Origin: Helicobacter macacae MIT 99-5501
GTDB lineage: Bacteria > Campylobacterota > Campylobacteria > Campylobacterales > Helicobacteraceae
Assembly (NCBI RefSeq): GCF_000507845.1
Contig: NZ_KI669454.1
Location: 906,604 to 970,603, forward strand
DNA length: 64,000 nucleotides
Reading direction: 5' to 3'
In this document: positions 1 through 7,658 of the stretch, piece by piece
Layout of the letters: every line of letters starts with the position of its first letter
Position numbering within the stretch: position 1 is the first letter of the stretch
The notes under the pieces: model-generated
What the model saw: the letters and a program-made list of their open reading frames with translations, nothing else
Told to the model about the DNA's origin: nothing
The model's database searches: none
Program-made: the position numbers and the translations under genes

Positions 1-21
1 TTTTGCGTGGTGCTAGACATT
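1..21 (-). CDS. 5' end of an unidentified gene, truncated by the window edge
   Basis: On the minus strand an ATG at 21 is preceded by a good Shine-Dalgarno (AAGGAAG, about 4 nt upstream) and opens a frame of seven codons (MSSTTQ...) that leaves the window on the left. Nothing can be said about its product. It lies about 110 bp downstream of the exported protein gene on the same strand and could be co-transcribed with it. The call rests only on the start codon and its ribosome binding site. Confidence 0.45.
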
Positions 22-131
22 TACTTCCTTTTTTTGTTTGTTGTGGTTTGTTTTGGATTTGACTATGAGGGTTTGTGATTTTGGCAAAACCTTTGAAATT
101 ATATCACTTTGTGGCAGATATTGGCTAGATT

Positions 132-1226
132 CTAGCTCTTTTTGGCAAAAGCGGTGCGCAAGATTTTGGATTTTGGTGCTTTTGCTAGATTGAAGTCAAA
201 ATCAAACACAGGCTCTTTTTTGATAGGAAGTTTGTTGTCTTTGAAAACTTTGCCATAGCCTAGAGATACGCCTACAAAGAGGTTTGTCCCTGCTTGTGCT
301 ATATACCTGCCTTTTAGCAGATATAGACTCAAAAACGGCGAGATAGTGAGGTTTCTAAATATCACGGTATCAAGGCGCAAATTTAGCTCCACTTCAAAGC
401 TAGGGTCGCGCTCTCTTGGGTAGTTGCTAAGCAAATATTGGCGATAATACAGCCCACCTGCAAAATCCACGCCATCTCTTAAGCTGTGTTTTAGCTGGAT
501 TCCGCTCTCAAGCCCCATACTTTGGATTTGATGATTTATATCGCTAAAATCATCTTCGCCAAAAAGATTTAGGTGTAGATTTTGGATATATTTACTATCA
601 AAAAGCCGCGCTCCTACGGATAGTCGCAGGTATTTTTTTCGGTAGGGGAGATTGGGCGAGGGGGTAAATTCACTTTGCAAACTAAGGCTTACAAATGGTC
701 CTATCTCGCCACCTAGTTTTTCGCCACCGCGTATATTTTCTAGCTTCCAAATACGATGTGTATAGCCAGTGGAGAGTAAAATCCTATCGATAGTTTTGTT
801 ACTAACCCTAGGGCTATCGCTTGTGGCAAAGATGATTGTTTGTCCATATTCTGTAAGCAAGGAGTTAAAAAATACAAATCTACTTGAGTAGTAGTCTGCT
901 AGCAGTTTGCCATAAGCTTGGATAACAAGCTGTGAGCTACCGCTTAAACGACTATTTGCAAAACTCTCATATCGTTCTTCATTGTCGATTTGGGTGGTGT
1001 TGAAATTTATTGAGATTCTGCTTAGCTCTACCCTCCAGCCCGCTCTATCCATATCGACATCTAGATTTTCATAGTCTTTTTTGCTAAGCTCTGCACTCGC
1101 ACAATCCCCCAAATCCACCAGCGCGAAAAACGCAAAAATCACCACAAAAAGTAGCTTTGACACACAAAATATATATAAAAAAAGTGCGTGGTATAGTTTA
1201 TGAAGTTGTTTGTGAGGGAAACGCAA
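132..1226 (-). CDS. Putative exported beta-rich outer-membrane protein
   Basis: The frame encodes 364 residues. A long hydrophobic stretch at about residues 14-38 ending in CASA looks like a signal peptide. The rest alternates polar and hydrophobic residues with many aromatics (for example GGLYYRQYLL, LNLRLDTVIF, SLYLLKGRY), the pattern of beta-barrel strands. I do not recognise the family. The start is uncertain: the longest frame begins with TTG at 1226, no ATG occurs early and no convincing Shine-Dalgarno is visible. The C-terminus (AFAKKS) lacks the terminal aromatic residue typical of Bam substrates, so a periplasmic beta-rich protein remains possible. Confidence 0.6.
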   Translation of the reverse strand: MRFPHKQLHKLYHALFLYIFCVSKLLFVVIFAFFALVDLGDCASAELSKKDYENLDVDMDRAGWRVELSRISINFNTTQIDNEERYESFANSRLSGSSQLVIQAYGKLLADYYSSRFVFFNSLLTEYGQTIIFATSDSPRVSNKTIDRILLSTGYTHRIWKLENIRGGEKLGGEIGPFVSLSLQSEFTPSPNLPYRKKYLRLSVGARLFDSKYIQNLHLNLFGEDDFSDINHQIQSMGLESGIQLKHSLRDGVDFAGGLYYRQYLLSNYPRERDPSFEVELNLRLDTVIFRNLTISPFLSLYLLKGRYIAQAGTNLFVGVSLGYGKVFKDNKLPIKKEPVFDFDFNLAKAPKSKILRTAFAKKS

Positions 1227-1347
1227 GCAAAAGCCTATACTCTAATGTATTCTACGCGTTGTAATTTTTAGTTTGCATACTTCTGTATACTCTACTGCAT
1301 ATCTTTGCTTTATCGCACATTTTGGGGTATGCAGGGCTTTTTAGCGA

Positions 1348-2187
1348 CTATTTTTTGTCTTGAGGGACGGGGATATGGGCTAAGAGATTGTCCATATCAA
1401 AGCTCACGCCTTGCTGATTTGCTTCTTTTGCTAGGGCTATGGCTTCGTTTATGTTGTATTCATTTCCCCCCTCATAAGGCTCAAATATACGATTTGCTAT
1501 GGCTAGAGCATAGGCACTTTTTTGGATATTTCGCGTGGCAGAATGCGGACTTGTCGCATATAGCACAGTCTGTATCATATCATCATCAAATTTCCACAAA
1601 TCAAAGCAATACGCCAAAAACGAAATATGGTCAGTGCCGAAAAACTCCTGCTCGACAAGGGCGACATTCATAAACCCATTTTCCTCAAGCATTTTACGGA
1701 AGTCTTTGTCTTGGCGAGTTTTGATAAGTGCGATAGAAAACAAAATCATACCAAGTCGCAAAAGCATAGCGCAAGGCACAAGCATTTGGGATAGCTTTTT
1801 GTCCTCATTTGCTAGCCAAGTAGAGATGAAATTGACTTCTTTGGAGCAATTCCCCATAAAAATATCCGTATCAAGCCCATAAGGAGAGACATTTACTTTG
1901 AGTTGAGAGCGGACAGAATCCGTCATCACAAGATTTTTGATATTATCAATTCCAAGCAGTGCTACGACTTGATTTATCGTAGAAATCTTGCTAGAAAATC
2001 CATAGTAGGCAGAATTTGCGATTTTTAGCAAGTTTGTCGTTACCATAGGGTCTTTTGAGAGAATATCCACAACCTTGCTGATTTCTACACTTTCGCCAGC
2101 TTCTGCGATATAATCGCGCAGTTTTACGACCGTATCGGATAATGGAGGGAGTTTTTCCTCAATAATGTTGAGAAGAGACTCATTCAT
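1348..2187 (-). CDS. HDOD domain protein
   Basis: A 279-residue cytoplasmic protein. Residues ~12-200 match the HDOD domain: LPPLSDTVVKLRDYI at the start, then KDPMVTTNLLKIANSAYYG and the INQVVALLGIDNIKNLVM segment, all hallmarks of that helical domain, which lacks the catalytic HD pair of true HD-GYP phosphodiesterases. HDOD proteins are signalling or scaffold proteins of mostly unknown output. The ATG at 2187 has an AAGGAAGT ribosome binding site. It is a monocistronic minus-strand gene between the exported protein and a long AT-rich gap. Specific function is not deducible. Confidence 0.85.
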   Translation of the reverse strand: MNESLLNIIEEKLPPLSDTVVKLRDYIAEAGESVEISKVVDILSKDPMVTTNLLKIANSAYYGFSSKISTINQVVALLGIDNIKNLVMTDSVRSQLKVNVSPYGLDTDIFMGNCSKEVNFISTWLANEDKKLSQMLVPCAMLLRLGMILFSIALIKTRQDKDFRKMLEENGFMNVALVEQEFFGTDHISFLAYCFDLWKFDDDMIQTVLYATSPHSATRNIQKSAYALAIANRIFEPYEGGNEYNINEAIALAKEANQQGVSFDMDNLLAHIPVPQDKK

Positions 2188-2792
2188 TTTAGACTTCCTT
2201 ACTATTATGTTTGTTCCTCATAGAAGCATTTTATTGCCACTTATGAGATTTGGTTTGTGGATTTTCTATATTTTGGCAACCATATAAATAAACTCTAGCG
2301 TTATGCTACTGCTACTTTAGTGCTATATTGCACCATTTTATCGCTATTTTACTTGCATTTTTAGACTGCCAAAAATTCATTTAAAACTTCGCAATGCAAG
2401 ATTTTACCTTAAAATCCTTAAACTTGAAGTGAAAATTTATATATTTTTAGCAAAATAATCCCACACATAGCATTGATTGATATGAAAATATAGATTTTGT
2501 GTGGGGAATTTATCAGGTTTTTGGTGGCGAGGCATTTGATTTTATTTATTTTTGTGGCGATTTTTGGCGTGTTTTTGGTGGATTTGGTAGATTTTGGCTT
2601 GGAGGAGAGTTTTTGGATTGCATTAAATATTCTAAGTTATTTTTACAAAAGATAGATAATTTATAATAGCGTGCCTACCAACATTCTAAGATTTTTTGTA
2701 GAATTCATTTTTGTGTATTTTTTGACAAAATTCTTGTATAATTCGGTAAAAAATTACTAAACCTTAGGAAGTGTTTATGGAGGTGTTTATTT
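2188..2792. other. Long AT-rich gap upstream of the HDOD gene and the small HTH gene
   Basis: About 600 bp divergent intergenic region. It should hold the promoters of both flanking genes. A TATAAT lies at 2737-2742 on the plus strand, 56 bp before the HTH gene; a TTGACA at 2722-2727 is only 9 bp upstream of it, too close to be its -35. A mini-frame ATG at 2777-2809 (MEVFIYEKSV) with its own AGGAAG overlaps the start of the HTH gene. A possible small membrane ORF at 2524-2655 is listed separately. No RNA gene is evident. Confidence 0.5.
2524..2655 (+). CDS. Possible 43-residue membrane protein (GTG start)
   Basis: An open frame starting with GTG at 2524 (AGG six bases upstream) encodes 43 residues: a basic start (VARH), a strongly hydrophobic segment (LILFIFVAIFGVFLV), an acidic middle and a YFYKR end. 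This is the layout of a single-span small membrane protein. The surrounding DNA is T-rich, which by itself produces runs of Phe, Leu, Val and Ile codons, so chance is a serious alternative. No ATG is available. Weak support only. Confidence 0.22.
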   Translation: MARHLILFIFVAIFGVFLVDLVDFGLEESFWIALNILSYFYKR

Positions 2793-3065
2793 ATGAAAAA
2801 TCAGTCTAAAACAACAAAACGCGATATGGCAAAACATATTGATGTTGATGTTAGCACTCTATATAATTGGAGACGATTTAAGCCAGATTTATTTCGTATT
2901 GTAATGCTTGGATTTAAATTTGATGAACTTATCAATGCTTCAAAATCGCACTATGACGAGTTGCGTGAGTTTGATTCTGTTATCCAAGACGAAATCAAAC
3001 GATACAAGTTACCTAGAAAGCGTGGCATTTCCACCCCCCCCCCCCCCCCCCCCCCCCCCTGTTAA
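2793..3065 (+). CDS. Small helix-turn-helix-like protein with a poly-C-encoded polyproline tail
   Basis: The gene encodes 90 residues. Residues ~7-30 (KTTKRDMAKHIDVDVSTLYNW is the core) read like a Cro/transposase-type helix-turn-helix in which a Thr-Leu-Tyr-Asn-Trp recognition helix follows a turn. The C-terminal part is charged, and the protein ends in eight prolines and a cysteine encoded by a run of 26 C. GGAGG at 2779-2783 gives a good spacing to ATG 2793. Changing the run by one C would swap the C-terminus: 27 C gives LLNSEPDKKSDKS, 25 C gives PVK. The 3' end is therefore probably variable between cells. A terminator follows at once. Exact role (regulator, phage or plasmid relic) is unknown. 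Confidence 0.65.
   Translation: MKNQSKTTKRDMAKHIDVDVSTLYNWRRFKPDLFRIVMLGFKFDELINASKSHYDELREFDSVIQDEIKRYKLPRKRGISTPPPPPPPPC
3034..3059 (+). repeat. Poly-C tract of 26 bases at the 3' end of the HTH gene
   Basis: Twenty-six consecutive C residues. Tracts of this kind slip during replication and are classic phase-variation elements in Helicobacter and Campylobacter. This one is unusually long, so the exact length in the assembly may be inaccurate. It lies inside the last codons of the small HTH gene and decides which of three short C-termini is made. Confidence 0.95.
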
Positions 3066-3098
3066 ATAGCGAACCAGATAAAAAAAGCGACAAAAGCT

Positions 3099-3138
3099 AA
3101 AAAACGCGAAAATATAAAAAATGGCGTTTTTTGTTTTT
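3099..3138 (+). terminator. Rho-independent terminator after the HTH gene
   Basis: Left arm AAAAAACGC (3099-3107) pairs perfectly with GCGTTTTTT (3124-3132), followed by GTTTTTT. The left arm A-run also makes it usable from the other strand. Immediately downstream, 3136-3158 is a second perfect hairpin (TTTTGCGCAA, loop GCA, TTGCGCAAAA). The remainder of the gap to 3414 is AT-rich with a T9 run (3230-3238) and a single DnaA-box-like GTGTGGATAA at 3332-3341; no gene is seen. Confidence 0.7.
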
Positions 3139-3414
3139 TGCGCAAGCATTGCGCAAAATTTGTGAGCCGTTGCTTTTTTGTTGTCTTAAAACTTCAGTTT
3201 ATGATTAGATTTGTGGCATATTCAAATGCTTTTTTTTTGAATAATTGCAAGTTTTTGTAAGAATTTTTGTAGGCAAAATCAGCAGTGTTTTTGCGTTTGC
3301 TAAAAATTATATGTAAAAAGAGTTTATATAAGTGTGGATAAGAAAGAGATAAAAGCAAGCGCAAAATGCTTTTTAGATTCTGCTTAAGGTTTTACACTTG
3401 CTTAGAATTTTAAT

Positions 3415-3975
3415 CTACTTAATCAGTGCGCTAATTTCCTTAAAACATTCGTTTTTAGATTCTGGCATCGCGCCAAAAAGTAGCGATTCCACACAAGAGA
3501 TATGCGCCCCCTTGCTTCGCATTAGCTCTATGGCGTTTAGATGATTTTCCTGCGTGCGCGAGCTTAGCCCATCTTGTGCCACCCACACAGCTAGCCCCAA
3601 ATTGAGCGCGTGCAAGACGCTTTGAAGCACGCAGATATGGCTTTCAATCCCACAGATTATGAGATTTTTCGCCCCACTTCGCACGATGAAGTCCGTAATT
3701 TGCGTATTCCCAAAAATACTAAAACTTGTCTTTTCTAGCACAGCGACATTGTCTTTGTCAAACTCCACGCGATTATCGGTGCTGCCAAGCCCTTTTGGGT
3801 ATTGCTCGGTTATGAGTGTGCGCACCCCCAAAATCCCCGCACCTTTTAGCAAGGTGTTGGCATTTTTGATGAGATTTCGCTCGCTAAACATTAGCGGGGC
3901 TAGCCTTTCTTGAATGTCTATCACAACCAAAAGTGCCTCGCTAGGCTTATAGAGCCCATATTCAAAGGTTTTCAT
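3415..3975 (-). CDS. Isochorismatase-family cysteine hydrolase
   Basis: A 186-residue cytoplasmic hydrolase of the isochorismatase/nicotinamidase fold. The family's catalytic triad is visible: D20 in VVIDIQ, K82 in VLEKTSFS and C115 in GIESHICV, with the conserved G109-I110 turn before the cysteine. The length and the GLGSTDN/TSFS motifs resemble the short YcaC/ISOC1-like branch rather than pyrazinamidase, so the substrate is open. ATG 3975 has AAAGGGGG six bases upstream. It is on the same strand as ackA, about 190 bp downstream of it, so a shared transcript is possible. Confidence 0.85.
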   Translation of the reverse strand: MKTFEYGLYKPSEALLVVIDIQERLAPLMFSERNLIKNANTLLKGAGILGVRTLITEQYPKGLGSTDNRVEFDKDNVAVLEKTSFSIFGNTQITDFIVRSGAKNLIICGIESHICVLQSVLHALNLGLAVWVAQDGLSSRTQENHLNAIELMRSKGAHISCVESLLFGAMPESKNECFKEISALIK

Positions 3976-4167
3976 TTTACCCCCTTTGTTTTATAAATCT
4001 TACGGATTTTGTGATTTTGCGCTTAGGGCTTGCAAATGCTAAGATTGACAAACGCTAAATAAACACTAAATAAGGCTTACGCCAAAATCTTTTTAATCCC
4101 CTTTAAATTCTAGAATCTTCTATGGTTTCCAAGCGCAACCGCGCAAAGCAACCGCGCGTAAAAGCTT

Positions 4168-5364
4168 TTAGAGTTTTGCTACGATTGCCTTTGTGTCTCG
4201 CGCGATGACAAGCTCCTCATTTGTAGGGATTACGCAGACTTTGACTTTAGAGTCTTTCGTAGAGATAATCGCCTCTTTTCCGCAGACATTATTTGCTTCC
4301 TCATCGAGCTTCACGCCCAAAAACTCCAAATGCTCCACAATCATACCGCGTATGAATTTCGCATTTTCGCCCACGCCCGCGCAAAATGCAATCGCATCAA
4401 CGCCAATCATCACCGCGCAATAGCTTCCAATATATTTCAGCACACGATAAGCAAACGCCGCTCGCGCGAGTTTGGCTCGCTCATCGCCCTTTAGCTCGGC
4501 ATCTAGCAAGTCCCTAAAATCGCTTGACACGCCAGAGATTCCGAGCACGCCAGATTTTTTATTAAGCACATTTACGATGGCTTTGGTGTTTAGCCCCTCT
4601 CTATCTGCGATATAGTCCAATATCGCAGGGTCTAAATCCCCGCTTCTAGTTCCCATTATAAGCCCCTCTAGTGGCGTTAGCCCCATACTTGTATCCACAC
4701 ATTTGCCGTTTTTTACCGCAGAGATAGACGCACCATTGCCCAAGTGGCAGACAATGATTTTAGAATTTTTGTAATCAAGCCCCAAAAACTCCGCAGTGCG
4801 CTGCGATACATACTTATGGCTTGTCCCGTGAAAGCCGTATCTACGGACTTTGTGCTTCTCATACCACTCATAAGGCACGCCATACATATACGCACGCGCT
4901 TCCATACTTTGATGAAACGCCGTGTCAAACACCGCTACCATTGGCGTTTTTGGCATTTGCTCAGAGCAGGCTTTGATTCCCATTAGGTGTGCGGGATTGT
5001 GCAGTGGCGCGAGCGCGGAGCAATCCTCGATATGCTTTATCACCACTTCATCTATAAGCACCGATTCTTTGAAATACTCGCCTCCGTGCACCACGCGATG
5101 CCCGATAGCAGCGATTTCGCTTAGAGATTTGATTGCGCCGACTTTTTTGTCTGTGAGGATTTCTAGCACCGCAGAAATCGCTTTTGAGTGGTTCGTCAAA
5201 GAGAGTGTTTGGCTTACTTTTTCCTCGCCTTTTTTGTAGTTCAGCACGCTTCCTTCAAGCCCGATTCTATCGCAAATCCCAGAGGCTAGGACTTTTTCAC
5301 TATCGACATTGATGAGTTGGAATTTGAGCGATGAGCTCCCGCAATTTACTACTAATACATTCAT
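4168..5364 (-). CDS. ackA: Acetate kinase
   Basis: The 398-residue enzyme interconverts acetate plus ATP with acetyl phosphate plus ADP. Family motifs are all present: the N-terminal MNVLVVNCGSSSLKF phosphate loop, RVVHGGEYF, FDTAFHQSM, GFHGTSHKYV, HLGNGASISA and GTRSGDLDP. I start at ATG 5364, which has AAAGGAG upstream and matches the usual family start; an open frame extends 21 codons further without support. The partner phosphotransacetylase gene (pta), often adjacent, is not in this window. Acetyl phosphate made here could feed acetyl-CoA synthesis or act as a phosphodonor. Confidence 0.95.
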   Translation of the reverse strand: MNVLVVNCGSSSLKFQLINVDSEKVLASGICDRIGLEGSVLNYKKGEEKVSQTLSLTNHSKAISAVLEILTDKKVGAIKSLSEIAAIGHRVVHGGEYFKESVLIDEVVIKHIEDCSALAPLHNPAHLMGIKACSEQMPKTPMVAVFDTAFHQSMEARAYMYGVPYEWYEKHKVRRYGFHGTSHKYVSQRTAEFLGLDYKNSKIIVCHLGNGASISAVKNGKCVDTSMGLTPLEGLIMGTRSGDLDPAILDYIADREGLNTKAIVNVLNKKSGVLGISGVSSDFRDLLDAELKGDERAKLARAAFAYRVLKYIGSYCAVMIGVDAIAFCAGVGENAKFIRGMIVEHLEFLGVKLDEEANNVCGKEAIISTKDSKVKVCVIPTNEELVIARDTKAIVAKL

Positions 5365-5655
5365 CTTTTCTCCTTTAGTTGTATGATGAGTATGATAAGT
5401 TTGCAAACAAATTAAACGCAATTTCAAAGTTGCAAATTTGATTCGCGCAAATTTGATTCGCGTAAGATATGTTAAAAAAATCTGCTTAACAATGCAAACA
5501 TTTTGTAGTTTTTCTTAAGCAATATTTTACAAAATGTGTAGAATCTACGCGTTTTGTAAAAAAATTACTTGTCTTTTTGGTAGTTTTGCTTGATTTTTGT
5601 AGGGATTTTACAAAATCTATTATGTTTTATCCCAAAAAAGATTTTTGCAAATTTT

Positions 5656-5671
5656 TGGCACAGGTTTTGCT
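5656..5671 (+). promoter_or_regulatory. Sigma54 (RpoN) promoter of flgP
   Basis: TGGCAC, five bases, then TTGCT: an exact -24/-12 consensus with the invariant GG and GC dinucleotides. It lies 35 bp before the ATG at 5707 and reads toward it. RpoN drives mid-class flagellar genes in Campylobacterota, and flgP is known as an RpoN-dependent gene in Campylobacter, so promoter and product support each other. Confidence 0.85.
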
Positions 5672-5706
5672 TCGTAGGTGGATAACTTTTCACAAAGGAC
5701 ATTCCA

Positions 5707-6357
5707 ATGACAAGCAAGACACAAAAGTTTAGGACAATATCTGCTAGCCTTGTAGCAGCACTAGCGATGGTAGCGTGCACACCAGCGCAAAATCAAGTAG
5801 GGCTCACGCCTCCGAGCGTGGATTTTCAGCCTGTGGGACTAGATAGACCAAGTTTTGGTAATTCTTCTGTTTTAGGCAATCCTCCTATGCAAACGCCTAT
5901 GCCTCCAAACGCACTTTTGCAAAGTAGCCTTATGAGCAACGATGATGACGATGATGTGCTAGGAGCAAATGGCGCACCACTTCCAAAGGGTGCAGAGCCT
6001 ATTATCCAAAACAATCCAAACCTAACACCTAGCAACCTAATTGAGTTGCAAGTTGTCGGCACGGGTGTCGCTCCACAAAATGCGATTTCGCCTGCACAAT
6101 CCACTGCACTTGCCAAACGAGCAGCAATGATTGATGCGTATAAACTTTTGGGCGAAAAAATGTATGGTATCAAGCTAAACGGACAAGACACAGTGGAAAA
6201 TATGGCCGTAACAAGCTCTAGCGTAAAGGCAAAAGTCCAAGCCCTTGTGCGTGGTGCAGATGTGGTAAATGTGGATTGCAAAGCTGGAATGTGCCAAGTA
6301 ACAATGGAGCTAAAACTTGATGGACGCGTATGGTATCGCGCTTTGGGTGGTAGATAA
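5707..6357 (+). CDS. flgP: FlgP/LPP20-family flagellar lipoprotein
   Basis: A 216-residue lipoprotein. The signal peptide ends in AMVAC with the lipidated cysteine at residue 24. A Pro/Asn/Asp-rich linker with five consecutive Asp residues (~78-82) leads to a C-terminal LPP20/FlgP domain (~115-216): LAKRAAMIDAYKLLGEKMYG is the typical core, followed by VKAKVQALVRGADVV and a CKAGMC cysteine pair. In Campylobacter, FlgP forms an outer-membrane-associated disk around the flagellar motor and is needed for motility. AAAGGA precedes the ATG and a perfect sigma54 promoter lies just upstream. An Lpp20 paralogue without a motility role is the main alternative. Confidence 0.8.
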   Translation: MTSKTQKFRTISASLVAALAMVACTPAQNQVGLTPPSVDFQPVGLDRPSFGNSSVLGNPPMQTPMPPNALLQSSLMSNDDDDDVLGANGAPLPKGAEPIIQNNPNLTPSNLIELQVVGTGVAPQNAISPAQSTALAKRAAMIDAYKLLGEKMYGIKLNGQDTVENMAVTSSSVKAKVQALVRGADVVNVDCKAGMCQVTMELKLDGRVWYRALGGR

Positions 6358-6712
6358 TCTAACAAAAGCGTGAAAATCCAAAGCATAAATCCAAGTAGCG
6401 CAAAAGTAGCAAAAATAGCAGAAGTGGCACAAATATCACAAATGTGCTAAGTAGCCGTTGTTTGCGTGATATGCTTCAGAGGTAAATTTTGCTAGCAGAT
6501 TTTGTTTTAGCTAGACTTGATTTGAAAATTTAACTAGCCAAATTTTGGTTAGTTTGCTTAAGGCTAAGAGAATCTGCTTTATTGCTTCCTGCTTGTTTCT
6601 TTTCTTGGAGGTGGGAAATTGAGGGAGAGATTGAGGGGGGAATCCAAAATCCCTAGAATTTTTTATGTTTTTTTTGGGATTTTACACAAATTAGCATCAA
6701 GGCAAAAAGGTA
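6358..6712. other. Intergenic region with a 9-bp minisatellite and a G-rich patch
   Basis: Right after flgP, 6401-6454 consists of six degenerate 9-bp units (CAAAAGTAG, CAAAAATAG, CAGAAGTGG, CACAAATAT, CACAAATGT, GCTAAGTAG). Further on, 6605-6641 is purine-rich with four runs of two or more G (GGAGG, GGG, GGG, GGGGGG) that could fold as a quadruplex in the RNA or DNA. No gene is recognised here. Confidence 0.5.
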
Positions 6713-7399
6713 ATGAATCTAAAGGGTAAATGGCAATTTCTGCAGTGTGTTTTTTCGCAGAAATTTTTGAGTGTCTTAGGCATTGTCGCACTAGCCTTTT
6801 TCCTCACAGGTTGTGCTAGTGGAGCGTTGCAAGACTTTTTTAGCAATCGCCCTATAAGCAAGGAGGGCAAAGCAAAGCAGGCAAAAATAGAGGAGCAAAA
6901 CTCCCCCAAAGATACTTCCAAAAAACTTCTATATATCAACTCAAAAAATTTCCGCTACTATGACTACGCAACTGTGGGTGTGAATGCCAAAAACGAAATC
7001 ATAATTGAGCTTTTTGCTGCTGGCAAGACGATTGGCAATATCGAGATAGGAAAGCGCAAAATCTGCATTTTGGGCGATTGTGTGCGAAAGATTCCCGCTG
7101 CAAAGAGATTTTTTGGCAAGGTAAGCTATGGGGATTTGTTTGATGATATTTTGCTAGGGCGAGATATTTTTCGCGCAGAGGGCTTAGTCATAGAATCCAA
7201 CACCAACTCTCACACCGCCATAGTGCAGAGATTCCAAAAAAATGGCGAGATGATTTTTTATCGCCGCACAAAAGAGGGAGTAATCTTTAAAAACACCACC
7301 ACAGGCGTAACTCTCTCACTTTTTAGCTATGAGCCGCAAAAAGTCATAGACTTTGAAGAGGACGAGGAAGAAGAGCGAGAGAGGCGAATGAATAAATAA
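6713..7399 (+). CDS. Putative lipoprotein of unknown function
   Basis: The product has 228 residues. A basic start and hydrophobic segment end in the lipobox FLTGC, with the cysteine at residue 34. The mature part is mixed alpha/beta, with a CILGDC cysteine pair near residue 120, and ends in a highly charged stretch of acidic residues followed by RERRMNK. It follows flgP on the same strand after a 355-bp gap. FlgP is often paired with FlgQ, but I cannot recognise FlgQ features here. AAAAAGG precedes the ATG, only two bases away. Envelope location is well supported; function is unknown. Confidence 0.7.
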   Translation: MNLKGKWQFLQCVFSQKFLSVLGIVALAFFLTGCASGALQDFFSNRPISKEGKAKQAKIEEQNSPKDTSKKLLYINSKNFRYYDYATVGVNAKNEIIIELFAAGKTIGNIEIGKRKICILGDCVRKIPAAKRFFGKVSYGDLFDDILLGRDIFRAEGLVIESNTNSHTAIVQRFQKNGEMIFYRRTKEGVIFKNTTTGVTLSLFSYEPQKVIDFEEDEEEERERRMNK

Positions 7400-7532
7400 A
7401 GACACAAAATCCACAAAGGCTTTAGTTTAGCGACTTTAGAGAATCTAAAATCTGTTTTTGCAAAAAAAATCAAAATCCACAAATTTTCTAGCAAAATCAC
7501 AAAAAGCATTTGAGATAAAAGGAGCTATATAA

Positions 7533-7613
7533 ATGATAGAGATTATCGGGCTTGTAGGGTTTGTCGTTCTATGTGCGGTATTTTTTTATAAGATTTATTT
7601 AATGTTTCGCTAG
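7533..7613 (+). CDS. 26-residue single-span membrane micro-protein
   Basis: ATG at 7533 has a strong AAAAGGAG at 7517-7524. The frame encodes 26 residues, starting MIEIIGLVGFVVLC and ending YKIYLMFR: one hydrophobic helix followed by a short basic end, hence probably N-out/C-in in the inner membrane. It stops at TAG 7611-7613, 45 bp before truB. The near-ideal ribosome binding site and the membrane layout favour a real gene. The family is not recognised. Confidence 0.6.
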   Translation: MIEIIGLVGFVVLCAVFFYKIYLMFR

Positions 7614-7658
7614 CAGCGACTACAATTTAACCGCTTAGGCAAAATTTAGGCAAAATCT

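Noticed and set aside
1305..1673. 122-codon plus-strand frame over the HDOD gene end
   Set aside because: No family resemblance, no ribosome binding site, overlaps a real gene.
2722..2742. TTGACA plus TATAAT as a sigma70 promoter
   Set aside because: Spacer is only 9 bp, so the hexamers cannot be used together; the TATAAT alone may still serve.
3332..3341. DnaA-box-like GTGTGGATAA
   Set aside because: A single box without a cluster, AT-unwinding element or dnaA nearby; not an origin.
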